Below are positions 6,755-11,213 of a stretch of 11,213 bases of DNA, one piece after another (positions within the stretch are counted from its first letter, which is position 1; each line of letters opens with the position of its first letter). The notes under the pieces are model-generated. The model searched no databases and had not been told where the DNA came from. It saw nothing but the letters and a program-made list of their open reading frames with translations. The position numbers were made by a program, and so were the translations under genes. Origin of the DNA: an uncultured Bacilli bacterium (GTDB lineage: Bacteria; Bacillota_I; Bacilli_A; ML615J-28; CAG-698); assembly GCA_947627395.1 (NCBI GenBank), contig CANQVW010000044.1, positions 1-11,213 on the forward strand, read 5' to 3'.

Positions 6755-6937
6755 CGTATAGCTAGAAAACTAGTAAACTAAATCAAGCAAATTATATTCT
6801 AATTAAAATTTGTTATAATGGCGACACGAGTGCCACTCTCATTGTACTCGCACTTGAATTCTATGGAGCATCTGAACACTTAAGTGTTGTGTAAAATTAA
6901 CTTATTGGAGCAATCACAAATTAAGTTATGCGTGGTT
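6755..6937. other. Intergenic stretch with a 14-bp palindrome, no gene seen
   Basis: No credible reading frame is seen on either strand. A perfect palindrome AACACTTAAGTGTT lies at 6875-6888. A lone TATAAT occurs at 6814-6819 on the plus strand without a fitting -35 box. Base composition changes here from AT-rich host DNA to the higher-GC relic. Confidence 0.5.
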
Positions 6938-7165
6938 TTAATCGGCTTTATTTTCTAAAAGGCGCGAAGTGTCAATTTGTTCCAACACGCGAAGTTGAAA
7001 GCGCGCCATATCGTTTAGGCGTTGCAAACACTCGGTTTGCAGAACACCCTGCTCTATCAAAATGGCATTGTAACTTTCCATGTTAGCAATTACGAGTAAT
7101 TATTTGATAGTAGCGTAATCCCGAATATTGCTTTTGAGCGTTGGATTTTCCTCTACAAATTTAAC
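6938..7165 (-). pseudogene. Decayed KilA-N family protein, C-terminal fragment
   Basis: Translated on the minus strand this gives EENPTLKSNIRDYATIK, a stop, then LLVIANMESYNAILIEQG and so on to RLNDMARFQLRVLEQIDTS and RLLENKAD with a TAA at 6938-6940. It aligns without gaps to the gene at 10894-11213 along the whole stretch. An in-frame TAA at 7100-7102 replaces the expected glutamine (CAA to TAA, in the IEQLL segment). The N-terminal DNA-binding part is missing: the reading frame fades at about 7165 into the restriction-like relic, so a deletion probably joined them. It keeps the IEQG reading where the other copy has IEQI. KilA-N proteins are DNA-binding and common in phages and restriction islands. 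Clearly non-functional. Confidence 0.85.
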
Positions 7166-7719
7166 CCCCCTATTCTTTTTTGCTCGATTTCAGAGAGGGG
7201 AGTGCCGTCAGCATGAGTTAGATCCGTAACACCAATAGGCGTCGCACTTGATCGGCAACTGAATCTTCCCGCAAGTTTCTTTACTTTCCATTCCACAAAT
7301 TTTCCGCAAAACGCCGCGACCGAACTTTCATTGAAAAATTTTTGTTCTATCGTACCATGTTTTTTTTGCGTATGCGCATATTGAGGAATTAAGTATTTCG
7401 ATAGGAACGCCTGTTACGTTGGATATTTGCTTCAAAAACACATGATAGAAAATCGGACGATTTACCAAATATTGTACGCCCGAGGTGGTTTCAATACTCA
7501 TTTACTTTCGCCGCCACGAATAACATCACGACGACTGCTCATTGTCAGGTCCACGAATACATCCGTTTCGAACAGCGTTTGAATCTCATCCTGCAAATCC
7601 GCATTCAGATCGTCGTTATAGAGAAGCAAATATCGCTTATTGATCGTTTTCCAAACTCTGGTTATACCACATTTCTTTGTTAAATTCCACAATTTAAAAA
7701 GGCGATTAGTCTCTTTAGA
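7160..7719 (-). pseudogene. Decayed fragment resembling a type III restriction (Res) subunit
   Basis: Two shifted minus-strand frames remain. The first (7719-7498) begins ETNRLFKLWNLTKK and runs to RRDVIRGGESK with TGA at 7498-7500. The second opens at the overlapping ATG (7501), MSIETTSGVQYLVNRP, and stops at 7328-7330. Shifting frame there continues with FFNESSVAAFCGKFVEWKV and then LAGRF and IGVTDLTHADGTPLSEIEQ until TAG near 7155. The LxGRFxY and TxLTxxDGxPxxEIxQ pattern recalls the segment just before the nuclease domain of type III Res proteins, and the LW...INKRY part recalls a region upstream of it. This is recollection of the family, not a search. GC content is clearly higher than in the flanking genes, implying foreign origin. 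No helicase motifs or nuclease residues remain. Confidence 0.5.
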
Positions 7720-7735
7720 TTAACCGACGTAATTT

Positions 7736-9300
7736 TTATTTTTGATTTAACATTACTTCCAAATAACTATTATCAACAACTTTACCAATCAAGTTATTAC
7801 TTTGTCCATAATTATGAATTTTGTTATATAAACCAAGGAATGTATTTCTAGACCATCTTACTGCTTTACTTTCAAGATGCATAGGGAATAATCTGATATA
7901 TTCACTAGCAATTTTTTTCACAATTTCTAAATACTCATCTATTAATGTTGCTAAATATTTTTCAACAATCTCATATAGCTTTCTTTCATTCTCTTTAGAA
8001 ATATAAGGAATAGTTAAAACTAGTTTAGCAGTTTCATTTTTAATAACAAATCCATTCATTATTAAGTCAGCAACAATTTCTTTATTTTTTTGTTCTACAC
8101 CATTAACAATTTCCATACAAGTACTAATAGCAATATCATTAATAAGTTCTCTTTTACTAATACCATCTATTCCAGTAATTCGTTCTATGATAATATTGCC
8201 ACCATTAGCTACATTTCCTGTTCTTACGAAACCATACATATGATTTGAATACTAACCTGTTGTATATGAAGCTATATAATTCCAAGCAAATCCATTATAT
8301 TTTAGTTTTAATGGTCTCCAAGGCATTTTATTAAGCTTGTTGTTTACATAACATATTGAAAGCATTGTATATAAATGAAATAGGTTTTCTTCTTTCATAG
8401 TACCTTTATAAATATTTAAATCTTTAGCTTCACTCCAAATATTTCTAAAGGCATTATATATTCTATCTTGAATAGTATTAACATAAGTAAGGAAGTTTTC
8501 ATCATAGAACTTATCATATTTATCAAACCATATAATAAAGTCTGTTCTATATTTACCTTTCTTTTCTTCAACTAATGCTTCCCTTTTTAATAAATTATTA
8601 ACACTATCTTCAATATAGTATGCAGGCACACCGCATATTTTTGCTAATTCTTCAACTGTCTATGGTTTTTCATAGCAATTAAATAAAATATTTTGTGACA
8701 AATCATCGCTAATGTAAGCATCCAGAAATGGGATATTCTCTCCATCAAAGTTCCCATTTCCATAAATATTAATTTTCATTTTAATTGGTTTTAATACACT
8801 TTCTTCCATATTTTCAAACTCCTCTTTAATTTTACTTCTAGCAACTTTTAATCTCCAAGAAATGGTTCCTTCAGGGATATTAACTTTTTCTGAAATTTGT
8901 TTTACCAAAAGATTATCATAATAGTGTAATATAGTAGTTTCTCGATATATTGATGATAACATTGCAATATGTTTTCTTAATCTATTGTAAAATTCAATTT
9001 TTTCATAATCAATATCATTATCATCTGGATATTCATCCAATACATCACAAGAATATAATGCTTTTTCTTTAGCTTTCTTTCTTCTAAATACTTTTGTTAC
9101 GTTTCTAGCAATACCGAACAACCAAGGTTCAAATCTACTTCATCTCTTAAATAGGGCAACTCATTTACTACAGTTAAAAGAATCTCTTGAGATAAATCTT
9201 GAGCTTCATCATTTGTATAAGTATTATTTAATGCATAACTATATATTCTTTCAATATATTTCTCTAAAATACTTACATCTATTATTTTACCACCTTTCAA
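7736..9300 (-). pseudogene. Broken sigma-70-like regulator with long C-terminal extension
   Basis: Intact, it would encode about 520 residues. Region 2 reads EKYIERIYSYALNNTYT, EAQDLSQEILLTVVNELPYLRDE and FEPWLFGIARNV; region 4 reads HIAMLSSIYRETTILHYYDNL and QISEKVNIPEGTISWRLKVARSKI. A winged-helix-like part (TVEELAKICGVPAYYIEDSVNNLLKREAL, broken here for length after LAKICGV) and an alpha-helical domain follow, as in long sigma-like proteins I recall from Clostridia. Three lesions are visible: a one-base loss near 9135-9140 (DEVDL where DESRFEPW is expected), an in-frame TAG at 8660-8662 and another at 8252-8254. The same frame continues cleanly after each TAG to the TAA at 7736-7738. The start is also poor: TTG at 9298-9300 overlaps the ribosome site AAAGGTGG, and the codon at the right distance is ATA, perhaps a lost ATG. 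Confidence 0.85.
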
Positions 9301-9543
9301 CTATAAAGTGCATTTTGTAAAGTTTTCATTGGGTGTTTTATAAAATTATTATACTATTTTTTAAAATTTATTTCCACCATTATCTCTTATAGGTTCAAGC
9401 CTCATCAAAACTTAAGGTTCTACACTCGTAAGTTAATGGTTCGAGTCCGTGGTCAGTCTCACCTTGTGTTTAAATCTAAATGCTTCATAAATGTATAAAA
9501 AAGAAGATATTCTAATCATAATTGACTAAAATACTCTATAAAA
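9301..9543. other. Intergenic stretch with tRNA-like remnant, no gene seen
   Basis: No coding frame is supported. A minus-strand TATAAT at about 9346-9351 may be the -10 of the broken sigma-like gene, but no good -35 box was found. The stretch also holds a T-arm-like fragment (described separately), and its right end is the T-tract of the TIR-gene terminator. Confidence 0.45.
9385..9470 (+). other. tRNA-like remnant (T-arm consensus)
   Basis: GGTTCGAGTCC at 9438-9448 is an exact T-arm (B-box) consensus, followed by GTGGTCAGTCTCACC, which looks like a 3' acceptor end. A second T-loop-like GGTTCAAGCC lies at 9392-9401. No complete cloverleaf can be folded: the T-stem has only four of five pairs and no D-arm or anticodon arm is found. 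It may be a decayed tRNA or an attachment-site remnant where an element integrated. Confidence 0.3.
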
Positions 9544-9575
9544 TTAAAAATTAGCCCTCTTATACAGAAGACTAA
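9541..9575 (-). terminator. Intrinsic terminator of the KilA-N/TIR operon
   Basis: On the minus strand, TTAGTCTTCT (9575-9566) pairs with AGAGGGCTAA (9560-9551), ten pairs including two G-T, around a 5-nt loop, followed by TTTTTAATTT. It lies about 95 nt after the TIR gene stop. Confidence 0.8.
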
Positions 9576-9669
9576 TAGATTTCAATAAATGGCGGCATGT
9601 TGGCATCCGAATTTGAACTATTTCAGTGCCATAAACGCTTTGGTGTGCGAATCCAAATTTAAATGACAT
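9544..9669 (-). CDS. Short reading frame coupled to the TIR gene stop (doubtful)
   Basis: A 41-codon frame starts at an ATG that overlaps the TIR gene's stop as TAATG (9671-9667), the classic arrangement for reinitiation. The peptide begins MSFKFGFAHQSVYG and ends at TAA 9544-9546. It runs through the terminator hairpin into its T-tract, so the last third is probably not coding. Either it is the truncated 5' end of a former third gene, or chance. No family is recognised and no strong ribosome site is present. Confidence 0.2.
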   Translation of the reverse strand: MSFKFGFAHQSVYGTEIVQIRMPTCRHLLKSISLLYKRANF

Positions 9670-10877
9670 TAAAAAGGTAGTTCTATTCCCGGATAACGTT
9701 TTTTAGTTTGCTCAATATCATCATCATAGGCAAACAGATTTCCAAAAAGATACGATTTGATAGAGGCATGTAGCGTGTATTCTCTTGGATTGCCATAGCT
9801 TGTATATGAACTCGGATAAACGAATTTATGATCGATAAAAAACTGTAAAGCTTTACCGTAGTTGCTTGATAAAACATCGTCTATATTATTCTTGGTTTCC
9901 CAATCGATTATATCTTTTATTTGCTGTTCTTTCATCCATCTTGGGTCGAAGTTAGCAACTCTCTCATTTCTAATATAAGCTATGAACAATTTATCTACAT
10001 CGGTTAATTTCAACTGTCCCCATAAAAGTTTTAGCAGCTCCGAGCTCAGTTTATAATGCTCTTTAATTCGTTCATTTGATTGGTTATCTAGATGCTGAGA
10101 TACCAACTGCCTGAAAAAGGATATTTCAAATTCAAAATTCCCATTTTGTTGTTTTCCCCAATTTGATTTTTCTAATAAGTTGAAGGCGTTCATTGCATCG
10201 ATTTCATAAATTTCGGATGTAAGCAACCAATAGTTTAATTCATCATAAGAAACTTGTATTTTTTTCTTTTTTAGTACATAAAACAATACAATCAGTTCGT
10301 CGTCAGTTAAATTATTAAAATCCAATTGACATGGTAATTTGATTTCCTCCTGTGGAATTACGCGAGCATCAAAAAGCTCTTTACTCATTTTTATAGTCTT
10401 TTTAACGACATCATTTAGTTTAGCCGACGGTAAATTGAGGGAATAATATTTTTTTAGAAAATCATATGCATGCATCCAATCCGATTCCCCGTCCAATCTT
10501 CGTATTATATTATTCTTATCAACGAAACCCATCAAATTGTTTTCGTTTATTTCAGGCAGAGCAAACAGTAAAAAAGGTTTGGATGCACAAACATCTAAAT
10601 ACCAAATAATACCTTCCTCATTCAAACAATATGTGCTTTCATAATAATCTTTTGACAAAAGAATAATATTTACGCAGCTATTTTGTAAGTTTGTTTTAAC
10701 TTCGACATCGATTTTGCGTTGGACATCATTTCCAGGAAGAGATGAACAAAAAATATTTGTGGGGGAAATACCAATATGAACGCAAAAATCTGCGAGTAAA
10801 TCAGCGAATTTCCGATCGGTATTTCTGTGGCTAATAAATATCATATTTGATTGACAAGACTCAATAATTTGTTTCAT
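9669..10877 (-). CDS. TIR-domain protein, probable NAD-cleaving defence effector
   Basis: The protein has 402 residues. The TIR domain covers about 11-145: NMIFISHRNTDRKFADLLA is the first strand and helix, IFCSSLPGND (42-51) the BB-loop region, IILLSKDYYES the fourth strand, and CLNEEG holds the likely catalytic Glu87. Bacterial TIR domains mostly cleave NAD+ or make cyclic ADP-ribose signals during phage defence; activity here is inferred from motif. Residues about 150-402 have no recognised family; a winged-helix-like segment is possible at 188-260 (LTDDELIVLFYVL onward), the rest is helical with a Tyr-rich end. The ATG at 10877 was chosen for its GTGAGGA site; a longer frame to 11003 overlaps the KilA-N gene. 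It follows that gene by 16 nt, so both are one operon. No signal peptide or membrane helix is seen. Confidence 0.8.
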   Translation of the reverse strand: MKQIIESCQSNMIFISHRNTDRKFADLLADFCVHIGISPTNIFCSSLPGNDVQRKIDVEVKTNLQNSCVNIILLSKDYYESTYCLNEEGIIWYLDVCASKPFLLFALPEINENNLMGFVDKNNIIRRLDGESDWMHAYDFLKKYYSLNLPSAKLNDVVKKTIKMSKELFDARVIPQEEIKLPCQLDFNNLTDDELIVLFYVLKKKKIQVSYDELNYWLLTSEIYEIDAMNAFNLLEKSNWGKQQNGNFEFEISFFRQLVSQHLDNQSNERIKEHYKLSSELLKLLWGQLKLTDVDKLFIAYIRNERVANFDPRWMKEQQIKDIIDWETKNNIDDVLSSNYGKALQFFIDHKFVYPSSYTSYGNPREYTLHASIKSYLFGNLFAYDDDIEQTKKRYPGIELPF

Positions 10878-10893
10878 AAATTCCTCACAAAAA

Positions 10894-11213
10894 TTATTTC
10901 TTATGTTTTTCAAGCAAATGCGAAGTGTCGATTTGTTGGAGTACCCGAAGTTGAGAGCGCGCCATATCGTTGAGACGTTGCAGACGTTCTGATTGTGGAA
11001 CAATTTGTTCGATTAGAATAGCGTTATAGCTTTCCATGTTGGCGATTACAAGCAGTTGTTCTATCGTGGCATAATCGCGGATATTGCCCTTGAGCGTCGG
11101 ATTTTCTTTGCGCCACTGAGCGGCAGTCTTTCCAAACAACGCGACGTAGAGTAAATCCGCTTCGTCGGCATAGACATATTTGAGTTGTTCCTCGGTAAGG
11201 GTAGGGACGATAT
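10894..11213 (-). CDS. KilA-N family protein, C-terminal part (5' end outside window)
   Basis: The frame is open to the right edge; 105 residues are visible, ending with TAG-free LLEKHKK and a stop at 10894-10896. The segment EADLLYVALFGKTAAQW, then NPTLKGNIRDYATIEQLLV, NMESYNAILIEQ and QSERLQRLNDMARSQL is the conserved C-terminal region of KilA-N proteins found in phages and in restriction-modification islands; the KilA-N DNA-binding domain itself should lie beyond the edge. The family role is thought to be DNA binding; its task in defence loci is unclear. GC content is higher than in the TIR gene after it, so the two may have different origins. It is expressed ahead of the TIR gene in the same transcript. 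A decayed copy exists at 6938-7165. Confidence 0.82.
   Translation of the reverse strand, partial: IVPTLTEEQLKYVYADEADLLYVALFGKTAAQWRKENPTLKGNIRDYATIEQLLVIANMESYNAILIEQIVPQSERLQRLNDMARSQLRVLQQIDTSHLLEKHKK

Noticed and set aside
6791..6819. Plus-strand promoter with TATAAT at 6814-6819
   Set aside because: No acceptable -35 box at 16-18 nt and no plus-strand gene follows.
6755..9667. Transposase or integrase gene that moved the island
   Set aside because: No DDE, serine or tyrosine recombinase motif was seen on either strand and no clear terminal inverted repeats were found.
10878..11003. Longer start (11003) for the TIR protein
   Set aside because: It would overlap the KilA-N gene by over 100 bases in another frame and adds no TIR sequence; the ATG at 10877 has GTGAGGA upstream.

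Overview
The window comes from a low-GC Gram-positive bacterium, most likely a gut Firmicute of the Erysipelotrichia type. This is inferred from AT-rich codons, strong sigma-A promoters with TGn extended -10 boxes, AGGAGG-like ribosome sites, a lipoprotein signal and the protein families present; no marker gene proves the taxon. Every supported gene, relic and terminator lies on the minus strand, so the text follows transcription from high to low coordinates.

Positions 1-6700 look like ordinary, compact host DNA. An Sfp-type phosphopantetheinyl transferase (5957-6562) sits directly upstream of a lipoprotein made of a flavodoxin domain and a cyclophilin-like domain (5050-5952), with a strong promoter in front and a clean terminator behind. 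After a four-copy 25-26 bp direct repeat comes a three-gene operon (4800 to 2103): a condensation/alcohol-acetyltransferase-like enzyme, a zinc-ribbon six-helix membrane protein (DUF6320-like) and a Gp37/Gp68 (DUF5131) three-cysteine protein. Next is a six-helix membrane protein with several kinds of internal repeats (162-1985), with its own promoter, a palindrome over its -35 box and a terminator. A tRNA-Leu(UAG) with its own promoter runs off the left edge.

Positions 6700-11213 form an accessory island of mosaic composition. At the right edge is a KilA-N family gene (cut by the window end), followed 17 bp later by an apparently intact TIR-domain gene and a terminator, which looks like an active or recently active defence operon. 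Further along are relics: a tRNA T-arm-like fragment, a roughly 520-codon sigma-70-like regulator broken by one frameshift and two in-frame TAG codons and lacking a good start, a higher-GC remnant resembling part of a type III restriction (Res) subunit, and fused to it a second, decayed copy of the same KilA-N C-terminus. The two KilA-N copies are direct repeats about 4 kb apart.

The most interesting part is the TIR/KilA-N pair beside a decayed restriction locus that carried a KilA-N gene of the same family. All family assignments were made by eye from motifs, without database searches.
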